From: CALHVX01 sp039198065
GTDB lineage: Bacteria > Pseudomonadota > Gammaproteobacteria > Pseudomonadales > Azotimanducaceae
Length of the DNA: 64,000 bases
Assembly: GCA_039198065.1 (NCBI GenBank)
Contig: JBCCTU010000001.1
Coordinates: 1 to 64,000, forward strand
Direction of reading: 5' to 3'
Positions 48,971-57,999 of this stretch are shown here, piece by piece (positions within the stretch are counted from its first letter, which is position 1; each line of letters begins with the position of its first letter). The position numbers and the translations under genes are program-made. The notes below the pieces were generated by a model, which was not told the DNA's origin, searched no databases, and saw nothing but the letters and a program-made list of their open reading frames with translations.

Positions 48971-49997
48971 CGCGCTGCTGGGACTGGACGTAATCGACGA
49001 GAAACTTCACGTTGTCAACCGGCGTTTCCGGAATTATCCCGTGGCCGAGATTAAAGATGTGCCCACCAATGGGTGCGGATTCCGCGAGAATCCGGTCGGC
49101 CTGGGCCTGTACCGCTGCGCGATCCGCACACAGCACGATCGGGTCGAGGTTTCCTTCAATCGCCGGCGGTCGGTGCTGCTCCCAAACCTGCTTCAGCGAC
49201 ACCCGCCAATCAAGCGCCAGTACGTCCGGCTCGAGGTCGGCAACTTCACCGAGATGGTGACCGTTACCCGTGCCGAAGTAGATAACGGGGACCGGTCCTT
49301 TCAATGCGTCGATCAAACGCTTGGTATGCGGCTTCACGTACTGCCGAAAGTCGGCCACGGAAAGCGCGCCAATCCAAGAATCGTAAAGCTTTACCGCTTC
49401 GGCACCGGCTTCGATCTGGAACTTGAGGTAGCTGATCAACTGATCGGTGAGCTTGTCCATCAGCCGATTCCAGAGCTCGGGTGCCTGATACATCAGGCGC
49501 TTCACAAACACGTAGTTGCGCGAGCCCTTACCTTCCACCGCGTACGACGCCAGGGTGAACGGCGCCGCGCCAAAGCCAATGAGTGCGATGTCTGCGGGCA
49601 GCCCTGCGCGCACGTTGCGCACCGTTTGTGCGATATAAGGCGTTGCTTCCGCAGCGTCCCGGACGTCCAGCGCATCGATGTCCTTTTCCGAGCGCACCGG
49701 GTTCGCGAACACGGGACCCGCCCCGGCGACGTAGTCGAGATCGAGCCCCATAGGTACGAGGATGGGCAGCAGATCAGCAAACAGAATGGCGGCATCGACA
49801 CCAAGTATGCGCTGCGCATCAAGGGTGGCCTGCGCGGCCATGTCGGGATTGCAGAAGAAATCGAGGCTTGGCGTATCTGCCTTCAGCGCATGGTATTCGG
49901 GCATGTAGCGCCCTGCCTGACGATTGAGCCAGATCGGCGTGCGCGGCGTACGCTCCCCGCGACAGGCACGGAGAAACAGTTTGTCGGACTCAGGCAA
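48963..49997 (-). CDS. hemE: Uroporphyrinogen decarboxylase (344 aa)
   Basis: Decarboxylates uroporphyrinogen III to coproporphyrinogen III in heme synthesis. N-terminal PIWLNRQAGRYMPEYHALK has the conserved Arg residues, and the FADLLPILVPMGLDLDY and FIGFGAAPFT-type blocks follow. Length matches E. coli. Another conserved block is HIFNLGHGIIPETPVDNV. It is followed with overlap by a VanZ-like gene. Confidence 0.96.
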   Translation of the reverse strand: MPESDKLFLRACRGERTPRTPIWLNRQAGRYMPEYHALKADTPSLDFFCNPDMAAQATLDAQRILGVDAAILFADLLPILVPMGLDLDYVAGAGPVFANPVRSEKDIDALDVRDAAEATPYIAQTVRNVRAGLPADIALIGFGAAPFTLASYAVEGKGSRNYVFVKRLMYQAPELWNRLMDKLTDQLISYLKFQIEAGAEAVKLYDSWIGALSVADFRQYVKPHTKRLIDALKGPVPVIYFGTGNGHHLGEVADLEPDVLALDWRVSLKQVWEQHRPPAIEGNLDPIVLCADRAAVQAQADRILAESAPIGGHIFNLGHGIIPETPVDNVKFLVDYVQSQQRDV

Positions 49998-50041
49998 CCG
50001 CGGCCTCCATTCACGAAACTTGAGGCGCCAAGTCTAGGGCT

Positions 50042-51451
50042 TTAGCGAACCACCGTCAGGTTTCTCTGACAATCGGTCGTCCAATGGCGATACCGCGTTG
50101 GGCCAAGGCCGGGTAGATCGGCAACGACCGGTTCGCTGAATGCTTCGCCTGTAAGCAGCGTCGCAATCGCATCGTCAACGACGACACCGGCCGGTTGCGC
50201 CCGTTGCTGCAGTCGGGCGGCGCGATTCACCGGGTCTCCAATCAGCGTGTACTCGACCAGCCCGTGTTCGACCGGCCCCTTTGCCCCGCTGCTGCCCGTG
50301 GTTTGACGACCCCAGTCACCCACCATGCAGTAGCCGGCGGTCAACGCAGAACGGACCGCCAGCCGAAGTGGCTCACCGCGCTGCCGGGCACGATCACAAA
50401 CCGCGGGCATGGACCGGTTGAGTGCGCCGCTGAACCGCAAGGCAGCCGCTGCCCGGAGCGCCCGGTCCCCGGGCTCAGCACCTCGCGGTTCAGGCCAACA
50501 CAGCAGCAAACCGTCGCCCAGCACTTTGGCGGTGACTCCGCCCTCGGCCGCGACTAGGGTGTGGGCCGTAGCGAGAAAGTCATCTAGCACCATGCCGAGC
50601 GACTCTGCATCAAGCTGCTGCGCCAGCGCGGTAAAGCCGCACAGGTCCACAAAGCCAACGGCGAACCAGCACCGCTCGCGGCGGGTTTCAGGCGGATGCG
50701 GGTGCACGTGCGACTCATCGAGCCGTGCCCGCAAGGGTACCGGCAGATAGTCCGTAAGCCAGGCCGTGCGGCGCTGCATCGCTTCGAGATGGTGCCGCTG
50801 ATGACGACGCTGGGCCCTTAGCCTCTGGACCCTAGCGCTGCCAAGCCCAACAAAGGCGAGGGCGAACGCCAGCACCAGCAGCACGGGCAAGGCATTGAGG
50901 GCTGGCAGCAACCACGGTACCTCGCTGCGGGGCGGTCCCTCAGAACCCAGGGCGCCGGCCAACAGGTCTTGCGGGGCGCTCAGACCCGCAAGGAAATGCT
51001 CCAGGAGGTGAGGTGTGACGACGAAGCACGCAGCGGTCGACGCCGACACGATCGCCAGCAACAAAAATCGCCAGCCGCCCTGCGCCAGGTTCGCAAGCAG
51101 CAGTGCCGTGGCGTAAGCGAGCAGCGACCAGGACGGCAGCGGGAAGCTCAGCAACAGCGCGGTCACGACTGCGGCTTCGACGGCATGCACCGCCATGAGC
51201 GCCAATCGTGGCGATCGGACGGCCCAGTGAGTGAGCTCCACACGCCGAACGCAGCCCAGCACCAGAAGCAGCACGACCAGCACCACGGCAAACAGCAACG
51301 GCTGAATCGACGATGCAGTGGTCGACAGCCGTGGGCTAAGAAAGAGACGGCACAGACCGTCGCTGAACAGCACGCCGTAACCGACCGAGCGGTAATAGCG
51401 GGCGTGATACAGCACGGCAGTTAGACTCGATCGCCCCGGCGCACCAGCCAT
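50042..51451 (-). CDS. Class III adenylate/guanylate cyclase with membrane N-terminus (about 469 aa)
   Basis: The N-terminal half has about seven hydrophobic segments. The C-terminal cyclase domain has AVGFVDLCGFTALAQQLDA and LGDGLLLCWPEP, keeping both metal-binding Asp residues, and GDPVNRAARLQQRAQP near the end. It should make cAMP or cGMP. The start is uncertain: M 51451 fits, with an upstream M 51571 adding 40 residues without homology. Confidence 0.82.
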   Translation of the reverse strand: MAGAPGRSSLTAVLYHARYYRSVGYGVLFSDGLCRLFLSPRLSTTASSIQPLLFAVVLVVLLLVLGCVRRVELTHWAVRSPRLALMAVHAVEAAVVTALLLSFPLPSWSLLAYATALLLANLAQGGWRFLLLAIVSASTAACFVVTPHLLEHFLAGLSAPQDLLAGALGSEGPPRSEVPWLLPALNALPVLLVLAFALAFVGLGSARVQRLRAQRRHQRHHLEAMQRRTAWLTDYLPVPLRARLDESHVHPHPPETRRERCWFAVGFVDLCGFTALAQQLDAESLGMVLDDFLATAHTLVAAEGGVTAKVLGDGLLLCWPEPRGAEPGDRALRAAAALRFSGALNRSMPAVCDRARQRGEPLRLAVRSALTAGYCMVGDWGRQTTGSSGAKGPVEHGLVEYTLIGDPVNRAARLQQRAQPAGVVVDDAIATLLTGEAFSEPVVADLPGLGPTRYRHWTTDCQRNLTVVR

Positions 51452-51688
51452 AGATGCCGACTCAGTAACGGTTATAGGCTCATGATCGGTCAGCGGCTGG
51501 GACTTGAACAAAGGCACCCACGAACGGTGCTCCGCCTGAGGAAAAGGCACCAGCAGCCGATGCCGCGACACCCTGTGCGCCGGAGCCGAGAACGGCCCAA
51601 CACAGCAAGGGGTTACAAATAAGACGTTTTAAGAAACGCGTAACCGATGTGTAAGGGGGCGAGCGGTAAACCGATCGGTTGATTCGGG

Positions 51689-52879
51689 TTAACCCAACGT
51701 GGCGGGCTCCATGGGATCAACGTCGGCACCGTAATCCACGCCATCAAAGCCAAAGCCGAAAATCTTGAGGAAGTCCTCGCGGAATCCCGGCAGGTCGCCA
51801 AGCTCTGCCAGATTCTCTGTCGTCACCAGCGGCCAGCGCCGCTTTACCTCGTCCTGCACCGCGGCCGCGAGCTCCCAATCATCCACACGGACCCGACCGA
51901 CGTCGTCGAGCTTCTGCCACGCCTCGGCGTCCACTTCGTCCGCGAACAGGCGTTGGATGTGCTCGATGATCGACTCGTGGCGATCCTGGTCTTTCATGAC
52001 TCGAAACAGCAACGAGGCGTAGAGTGGAACAACAGGAATCGCTGCGCTGGCCTGCGAGACAACGGCTTTCAGCGTAACCACCCGGGCATCCCCACCGACG
52101 GCTTCCAGTGAAGGCCGCAGTGCTGCCGCGGCGCGGTCGAGATCTTCCTTCGCTTTACCGAGCGTGCCTTCCCAGTAAATGGGCCAGGTCAGCTCAGAAC
52201 CAATATAGGTGTAGGCCAGCGTGCGGAACCCCGGGGCCAGCAGGTCAGCCGCCTTCAGCGCACGAATCCAGTACTCCCAATCCTCTCCCCCCATGACCGT
52301 GACCGTGTTTTCCGTCTCCTCCGGCGTGGCCGGCTCGAGATCGACTTCGTGCACCTCGCCCTTGTCGACGTTGAGGGTCTTGATGTGCAGTACTTCACCG
52401 AGCGGCTTGATGGCGCTGCGGTGAAGCTCACCGGTTTTCGGATGTTTCCGCACCGGAGACGCGAGCGAGTACACCAGCAGATCAATCGGTCCGTAGTCGC
52501 GCTTCAAGTCGGCGATCACCCGCTCCCGGGTGTCATCGGCAAAGGCGTCGGCATCGATCGTCGTTGCCTTAAGCCCGGCCCCAGCAGCGGCGGAATCGAA
52601 GGCGTGGTTGTTGTACCAACCGGACGATGCCGTGCGTTTGGCGGACGGTGCTTTTTCAAAGGACACGCCGTAGGTGGCGGCGCCAGCACCGAAAGCTGAC
52701 ACGATTCGCGATGCCAAGCCATAGCCACCGCTCGCCCCAAGCACCAGCACGTTCTTGAGCGGGCGCTTGAGCGGACCCCGCGCCTGCACCAGACGGATCT
52801 GTTGCTGTACGTGCGCTGCACAGCCCTGAGGGTGAGCCGTGGTGCAGATGAAGCCACGTACTTTCGGTTCAATGATCAT
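51689..52879 (-). CDS. fabV: NADH-dependent enoyl-ACP reductase FabV (396 aa)
   Basis: Reduces trans-2-enoyl thioesters in fatty-acid synthesis. MIIEPKVRGFICTTAHPQGC and VLVLGASGGYGLASRI (nucleotide-binding) are typical, as is the size of about 400 residues. FabV is known in Vibrio, Pseudomonas and other Gammaproteobacteria and is a triclosan-resistant isoform. A 12-bp palindrome (51669-51680) lies just past its end. Confidence 0.94.
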   Translation of the reverse strand: MIIEPKVRGFICTTAHPQGCAAHVQQQIRLVQARGPLKRPLKNVLVLGASGGYGLASRIVSAFGAGAATYGVSFEKAPSAKRTASSGWYNNHAFDSAAAGAGLKATTIDADAFADDTRERVIADLKRDYGPIDLLVYSLASPVRKHPKTGELHRSAIKPLGEVLHIKTLNVDKGEVHEVDLEPATPEETENTVTVMGGEDWEYWIRALKAADLLAPGFRTLAYTYIGSELTWPIYWEGTLGKAKEDLDRAAAALRPSLEAVGGDARVVTLKAVVSQASAAIPVVPLYASLLFRVMKDQDRHESIIEHIQRLFADEVDAEAWQKLDDVGRVRVDDWELAAAVQDEVKRRWPLVTTENLAELGDLPGFREDFLKIFGFGFDGVDYGADVDPMEPATLG

Positions 52880-52955
52880 AACGCCTGAGCCTTCGCAAAC
52901 CAGTGGGGAATACTACCGCTCGCCACCGTCCATCGCATGACGGCGACCCGAGTCT

Positions 52956-54971
52956 TTACTTCGCCAGCGATGCCTTGATCAGTTCGGCTTTCAGAAATTC
53001 ACCCATCGCCGCAACGTACTGTTCGCGATTGCGCTTCTTGCGAAAGCCGTGACCCTCATCCTTCGCCAGCAGATACCAGACCGGCAGATCCCGTGACGCC
53101 AGGGCGTAGGCGATCTGATCGCTTTCACTGGCTGGAACCCGGGGGTCATTAGCGCCTTGGGCGATCAGCAGCGGTACCCGGATCCGGTCCACCTTGTTGA
53201 GCGGTGAGATCTCTTCGAGAAAGGCCCGCATGTCGGGATCGCGTTCGTCGCCGTATTCGACCCGCCGCAGATCCTGGCGATAGGGCTGGGTGTTTTCGAG
53301 GAAGGTTACGAAATTACTGATTCCGACGGCTTCCATGCCGGTTGCAATGCGATCCGGGTAGTTGGTGAGGCTCGCCAGCACCATGTAGCCACCGTAGGAA
53401 CCGCCGTAGACGGCGATGCGGTCTTCGTCCAGTTCATCCTGGCCTGCAATCCAATCGAGTGCGGCACCGATGTCCTTCACCGAATCTTCCCGCAACCGGC
53501 CGTTATCGAGCTTCACATACGTCTTGCCGTAGCCGCTCGAGCCGCGCACGTTCGGCGCCAGCACCGCAACCCCGAGCTCGGACGCGAAGTACTGCACCGT
53601 GGTTGAGAAAAACGGCCGGTACTGCCCTTCCGGTCCACCGTGGATAAGGATCACGGTAGCAAAGGGCCCTGGGCCTTCCGGTCGAAAGTAGAACGCGGGA
53701 ATCTCCCGCGGTGCACCGTCGACAGAATCGAAGGTCGGGTAGCTGATGAGCTCAGGCTCAACAAAGCGCGCCGTATCCATGCCGCCGATCTCACTGTAGG
53801 TCCAGCGATCAAGGCTGCGCGCGTCAAGATCGAGCACGTAGGCTTCCCCGGGCGACGTCGGACGATAGATCGTGAGTCGCAGCGCGTTGCCCGCTGCATT
53901 GAATCCGAGCCCGCGCACAATGCCTTGCGGAAGCTCGGGCAAAGCCTCCATTACCCCCGTTTCCAGATTACGCACAGTGAGCCGCGATAGCCCGTTGTCG
54001 TTGACAAGATAGGCGACACGATCTCCCGCCGGCGAGACAGCAAAGGCTTCAACACCCCAGCTGTCGTCGCCCGTAACTGGTGACACCGCGCCGGTATCGC
54101 GATCAAAGCGCAGCAGGCGCGTGAACTCGGAACCGGCGTCCGTTGAGAACAGAATGCTCTTGCCATCCTCCGCGTACTTGGCATCGGGGATGGCCGCGTC
54201 GGTCATGTTGGTAAAGAGTTGGGTTACCGCGCCGGTTGTCAGGTCCACTTCGTGCACCGTCGATTGCGTGATGGAGACGTAGTTGCCGATGAGCAACCGT
54301 TCGCCGTCGCGGGAGAAATCGAGCGGATACCAGGCGCCAGCGTCGCTCTCAAAGGCAACGGTCTTGTTGCCGTCGAGATCCTGGATGTGCACATCCGTCG
54401 CGATGCCGTTGCGTTCCGTCGTCGAGTACGCAAAGCGCTCGCCGGCGTGATCAAACAGTACGCTGCCGTAGCGCGATTTACCGTCGGTCAGCAGCCGCGC
54501 CTCAGCAGTCGCGAGGTCGAAGTAGAAGAGCTGGTAAAACTCTGACCCCCCGACATCTCGACCGAACACAAAGCCCGTTGGGGACGGAATCGGCGGCAGC
54601 GCCACCTCACCGACTGGCTCGGCGAAAAACGTGATCTGCTCGCGCGCGCCCCGCGGTGCTTTGACTCGATGCAGCTGCGCCGTCTGCCCGAAACGGGTTT
54701 TGATCAAGAGCTCATCGCCGATGAACCCCACAGAACCGGCACTGCGGGCGTTGCTGTATTGACGCACGCGGTTCAGGGCAGCCTCGGGAAACGCTGGCAC
54801 GCCGCGCATGACCAGCTGGTTCACGGTCCGCGTCACCGGTAGCACGCGATCTAGATCAGCACCAGAGACGGAGCGCCCGGTCCAGTCGATGTCGGTGTTT
54901 ACGGAGACCTGGCAGGCAAGCAGCAGGGTAGAGAGTCCGATGAGCACCAACGGACGCGAAAACACTCTCAT
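52956..54971 (-). CDS. S9-family peptidase, lipoprotein-like (671 aa)
   Basis: The N terminus MRVFSRPLVLIGLSTLLLAC is a lipoprotein signal (LLLAC). A beta-propeller domain precedes the catalytic domain with YGGSYGGYMVLASLTN (Ser), the Asp/His of GANDPRVPASESDQI and LAKDEGHGFRKK. It resembles acylaminoacyl-peptidases. The start overlaps the folA stop by 4 nt. Confidence 0.9.
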   Translation of the reverse strand: MRVFSRPLVLIGLSTLLLACQVSVNTDIDWTGRSVSGADLDRVLPVTRTVNQLVMRGVPAFPEAALNRVRQYSNARSAGSVGFIGDELLIKTRFGQTAQLHRVKAPRGAREQITFFAEPVGEVALPPIPSPTGFVFGRDVGGSEFYQLFYFDLATAEARLLTDGKSRYGSVLFDHAGERFAYSTTERNGIATDVHIQDLDGNKTVAFESDAGAWYPLDFSRDGERLLIGNYVSITQSTVHEVDLTTGAVTQLFTNMTDAAIPDAKYAEDGKSILFSTDAGSEFTRLLRFDRDTGAVSPVTGDDSWGVEAFAVSPAGDRVAYLVNDNGLSRLTVRNLETGVMEALPELPQGIVRGLGFNAAGNALRLTIYRPTSPGEAYVLDLDARSLDRWTYSEIGGMDTARFVEPELISYPTFDSVDGAPREIPAFYFRPEGPGPFATVILIHGGPEGQYRPFFSTTVQYFASELGVAVLAPNVRGSSGYGKTYVKLDNGRLREDSVKDIGAALDWIAGQDELDEDRIAVYGGSYGGYMVLASLTNYPDRIATGMEAVGISNFVTFLENTQPYRQDLRRVEYGDERDPDMRAFLEEISPLNKVDRIRVPLLIAQGANDPRVPASESDQIAYALASRDLPVWYLLAKDEGHGFRKKRNREQYVAAMGEFLKAELIKASLAK

Positions 54972-55501
54972 GGCATAGCCTCAAACATGGCGGTTGTGTA
55001 GGGGTAGTCGTGACCGGGCAGCAGACCGAAGTCGCGACGCCAGACTTCGGTAAAGCGGTCCCAGGGCACCTCGGGAAAGCAGGTATCGCCGTCGACGTCG
55101 GCATCGACAAAGGTGACGTACAGCCGGTCGGCCTGCGGCAGCGCCTGACGATAGATCTCGGCCCCACCGATGACCATGAGCTCGTCGCGGCCGAGCTCGG
55201 CGCAGAGTTCCCGGGCACGGCTCAGCCCCGCATCGAGCGTCGGCACGATATCGACATCGTCACGCCGGTAGTCCGTCTGCCGGGTAATCACGATGTTCGG
55301 TCGCCGCGGCAACGGCGCCTTCATGGACTCAAAGGTTTTACGGCCCATGACATTGGGCTTCGCGGTGGTAGTCATCATGAAAAAGCGCAGATCTTCCGGC
55401 AGGCGCCAGGGCAGACCTTGATTGGCGCCGATCACGCCATTGCGGGTCATGGCCCAGATTAGGGAAACCGCCGGGTGCTCAGGGCTGAATCGTTGCGCCA
55501 T
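54968..55501 (-). CDS. folA: Dihydrofolate reductase (177 aa)
   Basis: Reduces dihydrofolate to tetrahydrofolate with NADPH. GVIGANQGLPWRLPEDLRFF contains the catalytic Asp, and NVMGRKTFESM and LMVIGGAEIYRQALPQADRL are further signatures. It lies directly downstream of thyA, as in many bacteria, where the two steps are coupled in dTMP synthesis. Confidence 0.95.
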   Translation of the reverse strand: MAQRFSPEHPAVSLIWAMTRNGVIGANQGLPWRLPEDLRFFMMTTTAKPNVMGRKTFESMKAPLPRRPNIVITRQTDYRRDDVDIVPTLDAGLSRARELCAELGRDELMVIGGAEIYRQALPQADRLYVTFVDADVDGDTCFPEVPWDRFTEVWRRDFGLLPGHDYPYTTAMFEAMP

Positions 55502-55516
55502 GACGTCCCTCCCGTC

Positions 55517-56311
55517 TCAAACCGCAATCGGGGCCTTGATGCCCGGATGACATTGGTAATTGAGCAACTCAAAGTCTTCGAAGCGGAACACAAAGATGTC
55601 GCGCACATCAGGGTTCAATCGCATGGTCGGCAGCGGCAGCGGGTCGCGCGCCAGCTGCCGATCGGCCTGTTCAAGGTGATTGGCGTACAGGTGGGCATCA
55701 CCAAAGGTGTGCACGAAGTCACCGGGTTCGAGATCCGTGACCTGGGCCACCATCCGAGTCAGCAGCGCATAGGAGGCAACGTTGAAGGGCACGCCAAGGA
55801 AGATGTCGGCACTGCGTTGGTACAGCTGGCACGAAAGCTTGCCTTCCGCGACGTAGAACTGAAACAGCGTGTGGCACGGCGGCAACGCCATGTCGTCGAC
55901 CACGGCAACGTTCCAGGCGGAGACAATGTGTCGACGGCTGTCCGGATTGGTACGAATGGACTCGACCACTTTAGCGATCTGGTCGATGGTGCCGCCGTCC
56001 GCCGCCGGCCAGGAACGCCACTGACTGCCGTAAACGGGCCCCAGCTCACCGTGCTCATCGGCCCATTCGTCCCAGATATGCACATCGTGATCGGTCAGGT
56101 ACTGAATGTTCGTACTGCCCTGCAGAAACCACAGCAGCTCGTGAATGATGCCCTTCAGGAACATCTTTTTGGTCGTGACCAGCGGGAAACCGTCCGCCAG
56201 CGGAAACCGCAGCTGGTGGCCAAACACCGAGTAGGTACCGGTACCGGTGCGATCGCCTTTGTAGACGCCGTGCTCGCGCACGTGGCGCATGAGATCGAGG
56301 TATTGCTTCAT
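55517..56311 (-). CDS. thyA: Thymidylate synthase (264 aa)
   Basis: Methylates dUMP to dTMP using methylene-tetrahydrofolate. The catalytic Cys is in PPCHTLFQFYV. RSADIFLGVPFNVASYALLT and DAHLYANHLEQ are typical. Length equals that of E. coli ThyA (264). Its start overlaps the lgt stop by 4 nt. Confidence 0.97.
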   Translation of the reverse strand: MKQYLDLMRHVREHGVYKGDRTGTGTYSVFGHQLRFPLADGFPLVTTKKMFLKGIIHELLWFLQGSTNIQYLTDHDVHIWDEWADEHGELGPVYGSQWRSWPAADGGTIDQIAKVVESIRTNPDSRRHIVSAWNVAVVDDMALPPCHTLFQFYVAEGKLSCQLYQRSADIFLGVPFNVASYALLTRMVAQVTDLEPGDFVHTFGDAHLYANHLEQADRQLARDPLPLPTMRLNPDVRDIFVFRFEDFELLNYQCHPGIKAPIAV

Positions 56312-57162
56312 ACGGTGTTGGCCTTATCGCGGCGTGCCGGGTGCCAGCTGATCAGCACCAGACCGAGCAGCACCATGGGCAGCGACAACAGCTGTCCCAT
56401 GCTGACGGCATCGAGGAAGACGAAGCCCAGGTGGGCGTCCGGTTCACGAAAGAACTCGGTGACGATGCGTAACAGCCCGTAACCGACGAGAAAGGCGCCG
56501 GAGACGGCGCCGTAGGCGCGCGGCTTGGACGCAAACCAACAGAGCACGACGAACAGCACGACGCCCTCGGCAAACGCCTGATAAAGCGGCGACGGATGCC
56601 GGGCGAAGGACTCCCACTGGCCCGTGCAGAGCGGATTCAGAGCACGCACGGCGTCGGCCGAGCAGGGGTAGATAAGGCCAAAGGCGGAATCGGTTTCGCG
56701 CCCGGGAAGCTCGGTGTTGGCAAAGTTGCCGAGGCGTCCGAATCCGAGTCCGAGCGGCGTCAACGGCACGAGGAAGTCGGTGACCTGAAACAGGCCTCGG
56801 CCCGTGTGGCGACCGAAGAGCCACATGCCGGCCAGCGCCCCAAGCAGCCCGCCGTGGAAGGCCATACCGCCCTGCCAGACGCGCACCAGGAACAGCGGAT
56901 CGGCCAGAAACTGATCAAAGGCGTAAAAGAAAACGTACCCCACGCGCCCGCCAAGCACCGCACCGACGGCACCGTAGAAGACCAGATCACTGATCTCCTC
57001 TGCCCGCCAGGGGTCGTTCGGCCGGCGCAGCTGCGGTCGATTGGCCCGCCACTGGCCAAGGACCCAGCACATGAAAAAGCCCGCCAGATAGGCCAGGCCG
57101 TACCAACGGATCGCCAGCGGGCCAAGGGCAACAAGAATCGGATCGATGTCGGGGTAATGCAC
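56308..57162 (-). CDS. lgt: Prolipoprotein diacylglyceryl transferase (284 aa)
   Basis: Attaches diacylglycerol to the lipobox Cys of prolipoproteins, in the inner membrane. MAFHGGLLGALAG and GLGFGRLGNFANTELPGRET are signature blocks. It has about seven membrane segments. The gene order lgt-thyA-folA on the minus strand is a common gammaproteobacterial arrangement. Confidence 0.96.
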   Translation of the reverse strand: MHYPDIDPILVALGPLAIRWYGLAYLAGFFMCWVLGQWRANRPQLRRPNDPWRAEEISDLVFYGAVGAVLGGRVGYVFFYAFDQFLADPLFLVRVWQGGMAFHGGLLGALAGMWLFGRHTGRGLFQVTDFLVPLTPLGLGFGRLGNFANTELPGRETDSAFGLIYPCSADAVRALNPLCTGQWESFARHPSPLYQAFAEGVVLFVVLCWFASKPRAYGAVSGAFLVGYGLLRIVTEFFREPDAHLGFVFLDAVSMGQLLSLPMVLLGLVLISWHPARRDKANTV

Positions 57163-57207
57163 AGTTGTTCGCTGTCGGATGCCGGCGGGAGCCGGCTAAA
57201 ATGCAGC

Positions 57208-57987
57208 ATGTGTTTGATTTTGTTGGCCCATCGGGTTCACCCCGACTACCCGCTGATCGTTGCTGCGAATCGCGACGAATTCTACGCGCGCGCTACCGCC
57301 AGCGCACACTACTGGCAGCGGCCCGACGATCTGCTCGCCGGTCGGGATCTGGAGGCTGGCGGCACCTGGCTCGGCGTCAGCCGCAGCGGTCGGTTCGCTG
57401 CCGTCACCAACGTCTCGGAACCTCCGCCGATGGAGGTGTTGCGGTCGCGCGGTGAGCTGACCTCGGGTTTTCTGCTCGGGTCGGCCAGCAGCCAGGACTA
57501 CGCCGACGCGCTCAGCGGCAGCAACTATCGCGGCTTCAATCTGCTGCTGTGGGACGGCGAAACGCTGGTGTACGAATCGAACCGCAATCACGGTCGGGCT
57601 CTCGAGCCGGGATTTTACGGGCTCGCGAACGCCGGTCTCGACGAAGAAAAGTTTCGTGTTACCAGTGGCCGCGAGGGTCTCAGGACAACCATCCAGGACG
57701 GCTTCGCTGATGCGGCGACCCTGAGTGCCGCTCTGCTCGCGCTCCTCGAGGATCGGAATCACCCGGACGCGGCAGACCCGGCAACCACGCCGACCATCAC
57801 GCCAACCGGACAGCACACCCTCGATCCGGCGCGGCTGGCGCGGTTCATCGTTGGTGAGGAGTACGGTACTCGCGCCTCGACGGCAGTACTGCTCGGTGCG
57901 GGAGCCGTGCACTTTACCGAACGGGTGTTCGTCAATCGCGGCGAGGTGCGCGGGGACGCAACCTTCCGCTTCGAGCTAACGGGATAA
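57208..57987 (+). CDS. NRDE/TANGO2-like protein (259 aa)
   Basis: ATG 57208 gives MCLILLAHRVHPDYPLIVAANRDEFYARA, with the NRDE motif and an N-terminal Cys. The family is found from bacteria to human TANGO2 and is of unsettled function. It is divergent from lgt. A small hairpin (GCCGGC-GGGA-GCCGGC, 57181-57196) lies just upstream of its start. Confidence 0.9.
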   Translation: MCLILLAHRVHPDYPLIVAANRDEFYARATASAHYWQRPDDLLAGRDLEAGGTWLGVSRSGRFAAVTNVSEPPPMEVLRSRGELTSGFLLGSASSQDYADALSGSNYRGFNLLLWDGETLVYESNRNHGRALEPGFYGLANAGLDEEKFRVTSGREGLRTTIQDGFADAATLSAALLALLEDRNHPDAADPATTPTITPTGQHTLDPARLARFIVGEEYGTRASTAVLLGAGAVHFTERVFVNRGEVRGDATFRFELTG

Positions 57988-57999
57988 GGCGCCTAGTCC

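Noticed and set aside
49041..50045. Long + strand ORF opposite hemE
   Set aside because: It is the reverse complement of a well-supported core gene, without homology signs.
51669..51680. Perfect palindrome AACCGATCGGTT after fabV as a regulatory site
   Set aside because: A single 12-bp palindrome in GC-rich DNA without a candidate regulator or a second copy is too weak to call.
55475..56482. Long + strand ORF opposite thyA
   Set aside because: Shadow of thyA and the start of lgt.
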